Assembly (NCBI GenBank): GCA_015680685.1
Contig: MNCI01015910.1
Coordinates: forward strand, 8,021-72,020
Source: Gnetum montanum
Lineage: Eukaryota > Streptophyta > Gnetopsida > Gnetales > Gnetaceae
DNA length: 64,000 bases
Direction: 5' to 3'
In this document: positions 30,961 through 42,868 of the stretch, one piece after another
Layout: each line of letters begins with the position of its first letter
Position numbering within the stretch: the first letter of the stretch is position 1
Notes under the pieces: model-generated
Seen by the model: only the letters and a program-made list of their open reading frames with translations
What the model was told of the DNA's origin: nothing
Database searches by the model: none
Position numbers and translations under genes: made by a program

Positions 30961-33046
30961 AAAGGAAGGCCTCTTACTTGTGGAGGCCAAGGGGATTCTT
31001 ACCTTATTAGGAGGCACAAAAGGTTGTTACGTACGCTTATACTTACCACCTATGCTAATGGAGTTTATGATGTAGGGGGCATTGTCTACATTAGATTGGC
31101 TCACTGCATTGAGCACTAGTTGGCCCCATTCTATTATTCTTTGCAAGTCATCCTATAAATCACAATAGTTGTCCATACTGTGATCAAACATCTTGTGGTA
31201 ATTATAATATTAGTCCAACTTTAAATCTTATGAACTTGGGGGCTCCTTTGGTACTGCTAAGGTAATGTTCCTCAATAGTTCATATTACCTATCATGTTTT
31301 TTTGCGGGCAATCTCTGATACATGTTTGTATTGGATTCTCCCAACTTTTAGAAGTTGCTCTAGTAATTCAAAGGTTCCATTAGTAGTGGTGTATACTTTG
31401 AGTAATCCTTGCACTTAAAGTTGGACCTTGGGGTGGCCCTTACCAATGTAGGTGAGTTGAAGCTAAAGTTGGTAGCTTTATGAGCTAGGGCCTTGGGCTA
31501 CTTGGCCATCAGGCCCTAGTTGGTTTCTTTTGTGCTTGTGGCCACTATTTCCACTATTTCATTTTGCTTATGTGCATTTTGATTTCTATAGGCTACGTAG
31601 GTTAGGTCATTACTAGCTTGCACTACCTCCTCTATGTCTTTCATTTGGGCAAAGGTTTGGCTGAGAGACTTTGGGGCTAGGTAATATAGCTTGAACTTCA
31701 TGAAGTCATTCATTGCATCCTTGAAAATGGCCAATAGGCGCATCTCTACTAGGATTTCATGCATTTTACTCAATGCAGCATTCCAACACTAGAGGAATTT
31801 TAGCATAGGTTCTAAGGGCCCCTACTTGACTTGCATGAGTTGGTTGAGGGTTGCTTCAAGCTTTAGGTTATACTTGAAGTGTGTCACAAACTATCCAAGG
31901 AGGTTCTCTAGGGAGGAGATTAAGGCCCTAGGTAATGCACGATGCCAGTCGAAGGCCTTGCCAGTTAGTGACATGGGAACATGCACATGATGGTGTGTAG
32001 CCAAGCTTGAAGGAGTAGGCACTTGGATTGAAATGTAACCAAGTGTGTGTTTGGATCCCCTTTACCATTGTACTTGGTCAGTTGAGGTAGCTAGACCTCA
32101 ATTGGGAGAGTCAGTGATGGGACCGTAGGACTTATGGGGTCGTCCCAATAGAAGTCCACCACCTTGATGGTTTTGAAGGAGGTAGCTTTGAGTTTGTTGA
32201 TCTCCTTTGTTAACCTTTGGATCAGCTAGAGTGCCTAATCTAAGGTTGGAAATGTGCCAGCTAGTTGCATTAGCTGGGTTTGTGTTGGTTGCATAGCATA
32301 GGGTTAGATTATTGATTGCAAAGTTTTCCAATTTAACATCATAGCAAATGATCATTGCCAGTTTAATGTCATAGTAGACGGATTTAGTTGATGTGTTAGC
32401 TATGGGACAAATGTAGTGATCAAGGTGGGCCACACACAAGTGGGTTGGACAAGCACCATGGATGTTGATGAGACAAGTGGGATGTAGGATGCCTAAGTCG
32501 TATGGGGCTGGGAGGTGGCCCATGCGTGAGCATAAGGTTGGGCAAATGCAGTGGTTTCTTCCAAGGCTGAATTGGCATGGTTACCATCTCAGATTGGATG
32601 GATGGACCAAACTAAGGAGGGGATGTACTAGGAAGTGGTTATTGGAAGACAGTGTAGAGGGAGCTCTCACATTCGTAGTGGGCCTCAAACTCATTTTCTT
32701 CCTCCTGTGAGGCTTCCTTGTATGTTATCAATGCATCATGCTTGTTTGCACAAATGAGTTGGGACAATAGCTAGTGATACGACTCTGTGAGTGGGATTAT
32801 GTCAAACAAGGAGGGGTTGTACTCCCATCCATCTGAGTGGACTCATTCATAATCTTGTTTTGCCTCTAGGTTAAGGTGATCCACTAGTAATCCTGCTTGG
32901 ATTTTGGCACAAGCGAAATTGTATTGTTCGTGGCTTAACATGGCACACTTTGGGTGTATTATGGTGTCAAATATGTTAGACACTAATGTAGAAGGTTTAT
33001 CTAAATTCATGTTCATAGATTGAGTTATGAGAATTTCTATTTGCAA
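30961..33046 (-). pseudogene. gag: gag of element C (decayed)
   Basis: The N-terminal block HEQYNFACAKIQAGLL lies near 32945-32900. The capsid part includes LLAIFKDAMNDFMKFKLYYLAPKSLSQTFAQMKDIE at 31740-31620. Stops are frequent. The proline-rich middle is shortened and contains array-like units (32315-32390). Confidence 0.75.
32315..32390 (-). repeat. Array-like units inside gag of element C
   Basis: Plus strand: ccaatttaacatcatagcaaatgatc and gccagtttaatgtcatagtagacgga. In element sense this is tctactatgacattaaactggc, as in array 3. It is located in the proline-rich part of gag. Confidence 0.55.
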
Positions 33047-34653
33047 AAAATGGCTAACTCTAAAAACTACAGAAAAATGACTAAGTCTACCAGTAGCAAA
33101 AAAATGGCTAAGTATAAAAATGTAGAAAAATAGCTAAGTACGAAAATTTAGAAAAATAGCTAAGTGTGAAAACTGCAAAAAATTGACTAAGTGTAAAATT
33201 ATAGAAAATTGGTTAAGTATGAAACTTTAGAAATTTCGCAAAGTATGAAAATGCATAAAAAATGATAACTATGGAAGTTGCTGAAAATGGCTAACTCTGG
33301 TGCTACGCTTGCTACACTGGAGGCTTGTTATGCTCTAAGAACTTGTTATGCTCTTTAGAACATCCAGAGTTCTGAATGTAATGGATATGTTTGGGCTTTC
33401 GTCCTACAAGGTTGCAAGGGAACTGACAACTGGGACCAATTGTTGAACCCAAAAAATTTGTTCAATTTTAATAAGCATTTTTGTCAAAATTATGCATTTT
33501 AATTAATTTCATTCTATATTTCATATAGTTAATTTTTTATTTAATGATTATTTTATTTGTTTATGTAAGTTGTAAATATTAGTTTATTATTATTTTATGA
33601 TTAGTTAATTNACTATATTATAATAAACGGTGACAGGAAAGAAAGAGTTGCTACCTGATATGAACTTGCCACCGTCACCGTCGCCATCATCGAATAACAA
33701 TGACAATGATGATGTTCTTGGAATTTTGCTAGTTGCGAGCTATCTAAGTTATCTTCTTCATTTTTGCAACGTCCCTCCCACCATTTCTAACAAATTGATG
33801 ATAACAAGAATGCTAGATTTGGCACTTGCACCAAAAATAATGGATTGGTATCAAATTCTTCTGTATCTATTTATTATTAAAATACTTATTTTAAACATTG
33901 GTATAGGTAATGGCATGGTGGAGATTGATGAGGATAAGGCGCCAAGAAAGGTAGTGGTAGAGAATTTCATAGATGATAAGGGAATTAGGCAAAGCATACA
34001 CCAACTAATGCTATTATGTGTGCTTTTCTGCTGGATTCTCCATCAGCTCAAATCAAACCTTCTTCTTGGATGAATGTGTGGGGCATCACATACACCTCTT
34101 TTGCCACTTCCTTAAGAATCCATATTAATTTAAAACATTAGAAATCCAACATTGGTAGCAATACCAATTTTAATGGATCGGTATTGGGTTTTGCAATACC
34201 CAGATATTATTGTAATATTTATTTTTAAACCTAGTGGTAATATAAATCAGGCACCAGGGAAAAGGAAAAAAAAAGAAAAGGGGGAGATTTTGCAAAAACA
34301 TCAAAAGAAAATTCATTTCTTTTGAGAAAACAAGAAGAAGGATTTGATACTAGTAAATTCCATATCACATTGGAATGAATTATTCTTGAGATTTTTATTA
34401 AAGATTTATTGAGCCTTATGGCAATTCTTGTAATTCATAATCAAATTGCTGCATTGTAGAGACAGTAGGGCAGGATTGCAATTTAGATAAGCCTCCTTTA
34501 TAATCTTCAACTATTATTTATAATTTCAATTTGATTTAATTACAAATCCTTATTCTTGAACTTATGATTAGAAGTTAGGATAAAGGTTTATAATTTTTCT
34601 TATGAGTGATAGGCATAAGTATGGAATTTGATTGGATTCAATTCTAACTATTT

Positions 34654-34658
34654 ATTGT
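34654..34658 (+). repeat. Target-site duplication of the solo LTR (attgt)
   Basis: attgt at 34654-34658 and again at 35763-35767, exactly flanking the solo LTR. Confidence 0.9.
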
Positions 34659-34686
34659 TGATGAGACACGACATGCACTGAGCCAC

Positions 34687-34788
34687 GATATCGCGTACGC
34701 GATATCACGGCCGCCGTGATATCGCATCCCATGTGATATCGCGTACGCGATATCGTGTCTTTCCCTGCGATATCGCGTACGCGATATT
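34687..34788. repeat. Three copies of a 20-bp perfect or near-perfect palindrome
   Basis: gatatcgcgtacgcgatatc at 34687-34706 and 34735-34754, and a one-mismatch copy at 34769-34788. Lies in the U3 of the solo LTR, immediately upstream of its TATA box. Confidence 0.95.
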
Positions 34789-34805
34789 GCGGTCTGCCGC
34801 CATAT

Positions 34806-34815
34806 CTATAAATAA
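34806..34815 (+). promoter_or_regulatory. TATA box of the solo LTR
   Basis: ctataaataa, about 18 bp after the last palindrome; indicates plus-strand orientation of the solo LTR. Confidence 0.65.
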
Positions 34816-35985
34816 GAGGCGGCACTCCCTTCATTTCCCAATCCTGGCTAGAAGTAGCGAAGCTCTGGCAGATTGATCACTCCAGAGTTAGAATTTTTCC
34901 CATGTGCCCGCAGTAGGAGTCCTAGAGTGAACGGCTCTTTATTCGAGCAGCTTGTAACCTGAACCCAAGTTGTGTACGGCAATAAAGACGAACTTGATTG
35001 GATAAACCTTGCAGTACATGGTTTTATTGTTGTTTATTTACTGCTTTCCTAGTGCGCACAAGTACGACTTGATTACGAGCGTCTACGGACGTGTACGGCT
35101 AGTCAAGGAATCGGCTGCTTGTCGCAACGCATGAGTACGACTTGATTACGAGCATTGGCTGCTTGGTAACCCAGTAGCGTATTCCAGGATTCTGCGCTTG
35201 GTAATCCCAGTGGTAGTCCAATGTGTACGGCTAGTCAAGGAATCGGCTACTCATTGCTAGGCTAGAACGTGTGATAAGTACGACTTAGTTACGAGCACCC
35301 ACGGGTGTGTACGGCTAGCTAAGGAATCGGCTGCTTATCACACTTAAGCTAAATAGGTGCCTCAGTACGACCACTTCGAGCACTTGCGTTACGTGTGGTG
35401 ATCCCAGTAACGACTAGCATTTGGTAAGCCACAGTTGCATAGTTCAGGGTGTGTCCGGTAACTGGGAACGGATGGTGACGCTAGTTAATTTAGACTTAGG
35501 ACATTAGTTAGAGTTAGCTTAATTTCTCAACCCTTTCCCTCATAGCTTAGGAGATAAAACTGAAAATACCAAAAAAATCACATACCTCATACTTGCTTAA
35601 CCATACACTGTGACACTTACAAGCAAGCCTGGGAAGACAACGAACGATTAACCCCAAGTGTTTCTTGTGGTGTTAAGGCATTTAGTCTGCGGAGTTCGAC
35701 CGGATCGCGCATGCACGCTCGTATTCGTATGGTTGAGTGTAGGGGTACCTCGCCACTCATCAATTGTCTTGATGATTTCTTTGACTTTTTAACCACTCCT
35801 CCATGGGATATGACTCATGGGTTAGTCATAGATGAGATGATAATATCTACAATGAAATAAAAAAGGAAAATAAATTTTAAAGGTATCCAACACCAAATTT
35901 TTCCTGGCTCATCACCAATCTACACCAACTATTGGTGCAGAGAGCACACAAGACAATAATCAAAAAATGCAGAAGGAAATGGTAA

Positions 35986-36004
35986 GGCCCTCCTTTTAGT
36001 GCCA
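35986..36004 (-). other. Primer-binding site of element C
   Basis: Minus strand tggcactaaaaggagggcc, five nt inside the LTR end. Two changes relative to A. Confidence 0.7.
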
Positions 36005-36009
36005 AAAAC

Positions 36010-37155
36010 TATAACAGCTAAAAATTTTAATCGCTAGAATCATCAAGGGATCAATGGATGCACAGTCTTAACCTCGCCTCTATGCAAGGGCCTTGCTATA
36101 AATAGAGGTGGAGCACCCTAAACAGTCATGTCGATCAAACATGAACTTTGTCGGTTACAACTAGCACAATGGGTACAACTAAGGGGTGGCATGGTTAGCC
36201 AAAATGCAAATGTAAACAATACGTTGTGCAGCATGACAATGCTTGAAAAAGTGAAGAAAGATGCAAAAAATACAAGAAAATACTAGAAACAGGAGAGAGA
36301 AATGAAACACCACCTCAAATGGAAGTGTAGTTAACTCTAAAAAGGTCTCAGAAGGTACATAGTGTACAGCAGGTATAGTGGAAGTGCAGTCACAATCTTG
36401 GTGATGTCAAGCGTTGAAGTCTGGTGCTCATTGTGATCAACCGTATCTATCGAGTTACTCACTGCAATGTACCATGCAGTGTTCTGCAGGTCTACAATAG
36501 GGCTACAGTGGGCTGTAATGTGCAACTCTACCTCTCTACTGATGTGGTGTGCTTTAGGTCTCATTTGCCCATGGATTTAAGTGCCAAGATGCCATGCCAA
36601 ATGCCAAGTGCTTAAAAATGCTCACGTCCAAGAAATGCCAACCACTTGGAAATGCCAATAATTAGGGAATGCCAACCATGGGGGAATGCTAACCATCAAG
36701 GAATGCCAACAATCGGGGAATGCAAATAGTTAAAATGTTGGAGGTCCAGGGGTATTTATAGTGCTAGGGTAAGCATAAAACATGGATTGGATGCCACATG
36801 GCAATGCGGTAGGTGAAACTATGAGAAAAATTCAAAAAACTTTTGTAAGTCTGGAGGTGACTAGAAAATTTTCTAACTTTGGTTGCTATGCTCTAGAGTG
36901 TAGGTAAAATTTGGAATAAATGGGAAGTGCAGGAGAAATGAAAATTGTTGATCTTGCTTGCTAGAGGAGTGCTAGAGTCAAGGTGAACGCCAATGCTGAG
37001 CTCTAAAGGCTTTTGGAGGTTGTTGGAGGCTTCTCTGCAATGCTACGCTAGCTACACTCTAGATCATAACCCAACACTTAGATAAATTTGCCAAGTTTTG
37101 ACACTTAGATAAATTTGCAGTTCTAATGTTGAAGCCCATAATTGGTGGTGTTTCA
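36010..37155 (-). mobile_element. 5' LTR of element C (1146 bp)
   Basis: In element sense starts TGAAACACCACCAATTATGG (37155) and ends GCTGTTATA (36010; the terminal TACA has become TATA). TATA box near 36762-36752 (ctataaatacccc in sense). Shorter than the LTRs of A, B and D/E, mainly in U3. Flanked on the right by the antisense gene of D; the flanking five bases are aactt. Confidence 0.8.
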
Positions 37156-40100
37156 AACTTAAAAGTGTTTATCAAGTAAGCCTTTAGGTGTGAGTGTAGG
37201 GGGGATCTCTCAGTTGCACACCATTAAAGAGATTGGAAAAATCACCCTCACTAGGGTGGAATAGCCCTTTTGCATCAAACTACTAGAATGTCTCTATGGC
37301 CTCATGCAGTTCCTTGCTATGCGCTTCCTCCTCCTTAGTTTGAGGAGGAGGGATCTCTACTATCATTCTTTCCACCACTGCTTTAGTAGCCCTCTCACCC
37401 AACTCACAAACATAGCATAATAGCATTAGCATAACAAAACAAGAAAACATAAAAATTATAAACATAGAAAACATAAAACAAATGCTTATACCCATGTGCT
37501 AACCTACAACAATTGTGCACAAAGTGGGTATCTTGAGGTAGATTCTCTTGGTGCTCGCCTATCCAACCGTAGGGGTAGCATCCTCTATTGAGTGTGGCCT
37601 CTTAATCTTTGCCTTAGAAGGTTCCATTGTTTTCATAATATAATATTTGGCATTGTTCACATCCCTAATAATAGTTGGGGAACACTTGCCTACACTATCA
37701 CGAGAATAATATGATCATGACTATCCCAAATAACCTTTGGTCATAACCGAGTGTAACTCATCGATTCCTTCTAGGGGGTCCTGCATGTGAGTGGTTGCAA
37801 ACAAGTGCCTAACCTAAGGCTTGGATAGCTACTCACAATCTTACACTACCTAATGCCCACTATCTCGGACCACCAAAAACTCTATGAACCTTCACAAATA
37901 TGCTACAAAGAACATGAAGTACACATGAGACCTCACCTAGAGGTTGTAGTGAAGTTTGGTAATATCTACTTGCAATCTAATAGTAAAGAAGGAGACCCAG
38001 TTGAACCTCATGCCCTCCTCTAGTACCTTCCTCATCACCTACACATACTCCACCCCAAGGATTTTTCTTTGCAAGAGAAACTTTGGAAAGGCACAGGCAC
38101 GAAAATAAGGGTAGAGCTCTTAGACCTTAGGCACATGCATATCTCTAATCATGATGCCTTTGTGAGACCAGGTGGCTCCTAGCCACTTCTTGATCTCTTC
38201 TTTATAGTCCACCTCTCTATTGGCCTTATCAACAACCAACAAGCCATTGGAGGAAAGGCCAAAGAGGTTAGCAAAAAAAGCATCATTGAGGTCCAAAACT
38301 ACCCTCACTCTGTGCACGTGAGTGATAAAGCATTGGGCATCACTATTAAAGGAGTCTATAATGGTGACCATTTTAGCCATTAGAATGCTTGGGCTAAGGG
38401 CAAAGAAGAGGTCTATGAACCCATCATGTGTGAGCCAACTTGTCAATGGCTCTAAGGCCTGATGGCATAACCAATGCTGTGCCCCCTCCACATCACCATA
38501 CTTCATGATGAGGTTGGCCTCACTACTACCTGTGGTGATCACTATCACCTCTCTTGAAGCAACTACAACTGTAACATAGGAAAAAAAACATTAGCATTAT
38601 GTAAGGGCAAATTAACAAGTGCTTGCAAGTAAGCATAAAGGCCAAACAAATAGGCACTTACATAGAACAAATGGTGTGCATGATGGAGGTGGTGGTGCAA
38701 CTAGCTCCTCAAAGTTAGGCACACCACTAGCCCACCCCTCACAAGCCAACCATAGGTCTTGCACCACTCAAACACCTTTAAGTACTGGGTGGAGTAATTC
38801 TCTAGATCATCTTCTACTTTCTCAAGTACTACCTCTCAAAAGTTTGAAGTAGAGGAGAACACCTCTAGGGAAATATGGGTCAAGGAAAGAGCCTTCATCT
38901 CATCATGGAGCCCCTAACCATCAAATTTGAACCTGGAATTAGGCATGAGCACTTACCAATTAGCAAATTTAGCATGGGCAAATAGTAAGCAATAAAATTC
39001 AAAATCATAGAAGTGCTTACCCTCCTGTGTAGTATATGGTTCCAGATGAATTCTAGAACATCATATGCACATGCAAAACAATGAAGAGGATGTTACTCCT
39101 ATTGTAGCATGCAAACTCCAACATTCTCTACATCCTGGTTAAGGGATGAGTGCCCTTGGGGCCTTGCCTCAAATCACCTACTCTATCGTCATTAGTTGTG
39201 GGCTCATCAAACATAAATTTCAATATGTCCCAGTTGGCCCTGAGCAACAATGTCTTAGTGATAGCACCCACAGCCTCCATTGCTAAATGTGACCACATGA
39301 TCACACTAAAGTGTTGTAGTAGGTATGCTAGGAAATTGAACACCTACGGCCAAAACCATACCACCTACTAACCCACCTTCATATCTAGTGTAGGTGTGTT
39401 AGGCATAGGTTTGCTCATGCAACAAAGAATGCCAACAAGCTTCCCAATGACTAAGATGGGCTTTAGCAGCACTCTGCAAATGTAAGGCAAGAAATGTAGC
39501 ATTAGTATACAATAGATGCATTTTGGCAAAAATACATTAAATTACATTCAGCACAAAATTAACATGGTGTAACATAAGTTAGCAAAAAAATATCCTAGGG
39601 CCCCGTGGGTATAGGACATTAACATACACATTTGACATGCTTGGTAGTCACTAGGGTATAGTACATTTTTCATAACATCATTATCTCATTTTACATGATT
39701 CCATAATAGGTTGCATTATCATTTTATTTTGCATGATTGCACACTCAGCATTGGCATTTTACATTCCATAGATCTAACAATTTTGCATCAATTTTTAAAA
39801 AATTTTCTAACTTCAAACAACACAGTTCAAAAAATTGTAGAAAAAATTCTAACTCTGGGCTAACTTTGGGAGCATAGTCCAAAATGTGAAAAATTTTCTA
39901 ATTGTTGGCTATGTTCCTTGGGGAGCATAGCCCCCAAAAATTTGATAAAATGTTTTTAAAAAATCTAATTACTGGTTATGCTTCTGGGGAGCATAGCCCC
40001 TGAAAATTTCAAGTTTTTTGCAAAAAATGAACTAACTATCCAAACATCAAGCCATGTGCACCTTGCACTTCTTTCCATCCCACACCTCCTACCACTGTAG

Positions 40101-41091
40101 TCGTGGCTCTAGTAGCCATTCCACCGAGCCACTAAGCCTTCCCCATGACATTTCCCTACCCTACACTTTGTTATGGCCTCTACCACATGCCTTGCCTTAT
40201 AGGCAACAGTGACAGCCAAACCCTTGTCCTTGTTGTGCTCTCATCAAGAAATAAGAAAAAATGATGATAACCTTGCCCTGTGGTGGCCAACCATGGTCAC
40301 TGCCAATGCACATGGTCCCTACCCATAATAGAAAATACTTAGACACAAACAAAAAATAGCACTAGGGGATAACCCCTGCCACAATCCTTCCGTACTGCAA
40401 GCCATCTTGGTTGCCACCTATGTCCTCATACATGCCCCTACCCTATGCTTGATGTAGAATTTTTTTTATGGAAACCCTCTACCACTTACCTGACCTGTGA
40501 GGTGTCATTCAGCCACCACTACAGCCATAGACCCTACTAAGATTTTAGGAAAAAAAAATAAAAAAAGGTGAGTAGCAAAGGCTTGTTTCATCCTAGCCCT
40601 ACAGGCAATGGCCTTGAGGCCACAACAAGACCTTAATCTCTATCCTACCCTACCTATCATGTGCCAGAACACTAAGCCCCCTTCCTTGTGGCCACATCAG
40701 CCACTACAATAGCCATGGCTATTGCAAAACATAAACCCTTACCCCTACAATCACCATCATCAAGCACACATGAAAACCCTACCCTTGTGACCATACTAGC
40801 TACCACAGCAACCACAATTGTTGCAACTCAAACCCTTGTACCACGACCTCTCCTAGTCAAAACCCTTACCCCATGAAACCCCTATAAAAATCGTGCACTT
40901 CATCCTTGGTTGTGATGGGCCAAATGACCACAGTGATGGTGACCCTTACCATGGCAAGGCATCGCCAAAACCAAAACCTAGCCCCAAGCCCCAAGCACCT
41001 AAGTATAGAAAGCCAAAAGAATGAAAGCAATGAAAAGGAGGTAAGCATAGTCAGGGCACCTAGTAGTTGGTGGCATCCTTTGCTCCTCCAT
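37156..41091 (-). pseudogene. Antisense gene of element D, exons 1-5, truncated by element C
   Basis: Exons by splice sites: 41091-41060 (32 nt, MEEQRMPPTTR), 39473-39021, 38932-38662, 38568-37504, 37402 to about 37170. Donors include gg|gtaagca and at|gtaagtg, and acceptors tttgcag, attccag and gttacag. Intron 1 is long (about 1.6 kb) and has the same phase as in B. Exon 2 gives the HAD-like block: PILVIGKLVGIL, FLAYLLQHFSVIMWSHL, ANWDILKF and YNRSNILFIVLHVH. Exon 4 (open 38548-38120) gives FITHVHRVRVVLDLNDAFF and FGLSSNGLLV. Stops in exon 2 are TAG at Trp/Gln places. Exons 6-8 would be on the far side of C, outside the window. Confidence 0.65.
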
Positions 41092-41269
41092 GTCTACCTA
41101 CAATAGGCATCCAAGGACTCATTCTCCCTCATCCACATTAGCTAGGCTAGGGTGATGATGTCCACTTCGGTGTGACATTCTGGTGACTATGCTCTTGCAA
41201 TCGCGCTACGCTCTAGAAAGTGGCATTTTCAACTTTGACAATAACAAATTTAAGAAGGGTAAATTGCAC

Positions 41270-41277
41270 TTTTATAT
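41270..41277 (-). promoter_or_regulatory. TATA-like box of the antisense gene, element D
   Basis: atataaaa on the minus strand (context ggatataaaagtgc), about 180 nt upstream of the ATG at 41091. E has gtataaaat at the same place. Confidence 0.5.
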
Positions 41278-41504
41278 CCTTTGAGACCACTTAATTTTTT
41301 ACCTACCCTAGGACTACACTCAACAGTGCAAAATGTAGTTGGGTGTGAGTGTAGTCACCAAAGGTAGAAATTTTTTTTATTTTTCTAGCTGTCTCCAAAC
41401 TTAGGAAAATTTTGAATTTTTCTTATCACCTAGTGGACGTCCAAGTCAATTTTTCTTTTTTGATGCACCAAACCTTGCTCCAATGATGCATTTAGTGCAT
41501 ATTA

Positions 41505-41625
41505 CCATCTGCTACAACATTAAACTAGCATCCAATGGTCTACTAAGACCTTGAACTGGTACTTCATGATCTGCTAAGACCTTAAACTAGCAATCCCATG
41601 GCCTACCAAGGCCTAAAACCAGCTC
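41505..41625 (+). repeat. Spacer array 2 of element D (4 units)
   Basis: ctgctacaacattaaactagc, gtctactaagaccttgaactgg, atctgctaagaccttaaactagc and gcctaccaaggcctaaaacc, spaced about 30 bp. Much shorter than array 2 of B. Confidence 0.75.
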
Positions 41626-41775
41626 ATGTGTCCCTTGCCTTTAAAATTGCATCTACATACTTCAACAAAATTTTATTAGATTATTTTCTTTAACTGTGCA
41701 TATTTCTCTCATGAAGACAGGTGTAGCTTAACATTTTTCTAGTTATTTTTGTAGAATTATTGCAAGATTCACAAC

Positions 41776-42358
41776 ATGATAATGTATGAGCATCCCCTCT
41801 CACTAGTAGTCCTTACCAAGCCTCATGGTGATCTCACCTGATGCATCAATGCTCGATGCCTAGACCTTGAGCTCGGAGCCTATGATAAATACATCACATC
41901 CATAGAAGCACCACTAGACTAGCCAGACCATCTAGTTAGCTCTCTAGATCTAGAGGCTAGTGATGTTACTAAGGATCCCCTTGTTAAAGTCCCTGTAGCA
42001 ACATCTAGTGGTGAGGTGAAAAAAATGAAACTTAGTTCTTTGTTAGAGCCTCAACATGCCCAAAACATAGCAAAAGTACTCAACAAAAACATCACTGCAT
42101 TTGCATGGTCTTATGAAGACATGCTAGGCCTAGATCCTCATGTAGTGCAACACAACATAATTCTTGATCCCAGCATAAAACCAATTAAGCAAAAAGCTCA
42201 CAAGGTTAGTTCTAAGGTGGCATTGGCAATCCGCAATGAAATCACCAAGCTCTACAAAGCTGGTTTTCCAAGCTATTGACTATGTAGACTAGGTCTTCAA
42301 CATCATGAATTTACCCAAGAAAATTGGAAGCATACAAATTTGCATAGACTTTTGAGAC
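41776..42358 (+). pseudogene. Reverse transcriptase fragment of element D
   Basis: Starts MIMYEHPLSL at 41776. The RT N-terminal part is open at 42016-42279 (LSSLLEPQHAQNIAKVL, FAWSYEDMLGLDPHVVQHN). It breaks off at the IDF-stop-DLN motif near 42350 and passes directly into the archaeal-type RNase H (DGASTSQGG). About 1 kb present in E (60036-60998), including the YxDD box and the first RNase H, is deleted. Confidence 0.85.
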
Positions 42359-42868
42359 CTGAACATTGATGGTGCTTCAACCTCTCAAGGGGGTAGCACC
42401 ACTACTGTCATCATGTTCCCCTCCAAGGAGATTCAATCCTTTGCATATCATTTTGCATTTTGATGCACTAATAACATGGTGGAGTATGAGAGTCTCCTCT
42501 GAGATATCTTAGTAGCTCGCAACCTAGGAATACAAAACCTAGTGATCCGAGGAGACTTGCAACTAGTCGTCAACCAAGTTACAGAGGTTTATGCCTATAA
42601 AGCCCAAGACTTGAAGCCTTATTATGACCTATCAAAGCACCTACTCAAGCAATTTGCAACTGCTGATACCCAGCATATCCCCCACAATGAAAACTCCATT
42701 ACTGATGCATTAGCAACGATATCCTTAAGCATTGCACCTAAAATGTTTCACACATTGTCCACCATGGTGGCAAATTGCACTGTTCCTATCATGCAAACAA
42801 CCGACATTACATCTATAGCCATAGTAAGCACAACTCATGCAGTAGAGTGGTATGATGAAATCAATTAA
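42359..42868 (+). pseudogene. Archaeal-type RNase H of element D
   Basis: Begins at the deletion junction (IDGASTSQGGSTT). RGDLQLVVNQVTEVYAYKA and HIPHNENSITDALATISLS are in an open stretch 42542-42868. A TGA before the NNMVEYESLL motif and other stops are present. Confidence 0.8.

Larger units (their letters stand above)
34659..35762 (+). mobile_element. Solo LTR of an unrelated retrotransposon (1104 bp)
   Basis: Begins TGATGAG and ends CTCATCA (perfect 7-bp inverted ends), with a perfect 5-bp target duplication. U3 has three copies of a palindrome (34687-34788), and a TATA box ctataaataag at 34806. A polyadenylation-like aataaag is at 34981. The 35040-35440 part has imperfect direct repeats around gtacgacttgattacgagc and gtgtacggctagtcaagg. 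GC-richer and unlike the LTRs of A-E. It is a product of LTR-LTR recombination that removed the internal region. Confidence 0.9.
33441..35930. mobile_element. AT-rich insertion in the leader of element C, class not identified
   Basis: Flanked on both sides by leader sequence that is continuous in E (47740-47790: tctttgcaccctatg / aattggtccctac). Composition changes sharply to AT-rich. Ends read tgttgaacccaaaaaatttg on the left and, inverted, agttggtgtagattggtgatg on the right; no clear terminal inverted repeat. 33630-34073 is open for 147 codons (plus strand; Asn/Asp and Ser/Pro-rich start, two hydrophobic segments), which I do not recognise. A direct-repeat-like pair around attggtagcaataccaatttt and atcggtattgggttttgcaatacc lies at 34150-34205. 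One unknown base (n) at 33611. It hosts the solo LTR at 34659-35762. Confidence 0.6.
7861..37155 (-). mobile_element. Element C: internally deleted Tat-lineage retrotransposon, interrupted by A, B and another insert
   Basis: Minus-strand element with 5' LTR 37155-36010, PBS 36004-35986, decayed gag 33046 to about 30960, decayed protease to 29801, remnants of arrays 1 and 3, then 3' tail (28850-27949, continuing at 8865-8575) and 3' LTR (8574-7861). Element A sits in its 3' LTR, B in its 3' tail and an unrelated insert in its leader. The antisense gene and nearly all RT-integrase are missing. It is itself inserted in the antisense gene of D. Confidence 0.8.

Noticed and set aside
33611-33611. 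Unknown base n as a sign of a misassembly joint
   Set aside because: Single ambiguous base in AT-rich sequence; the flanks are continuous and nothing else suggests a break.
34687-34788. Palindrome cluster as a replication origin or hairpin of a rolling-circle element
   Set aside because: It is internal to a solo LTR with TG..CA ends, a 5-bp duplication and a TATA box.
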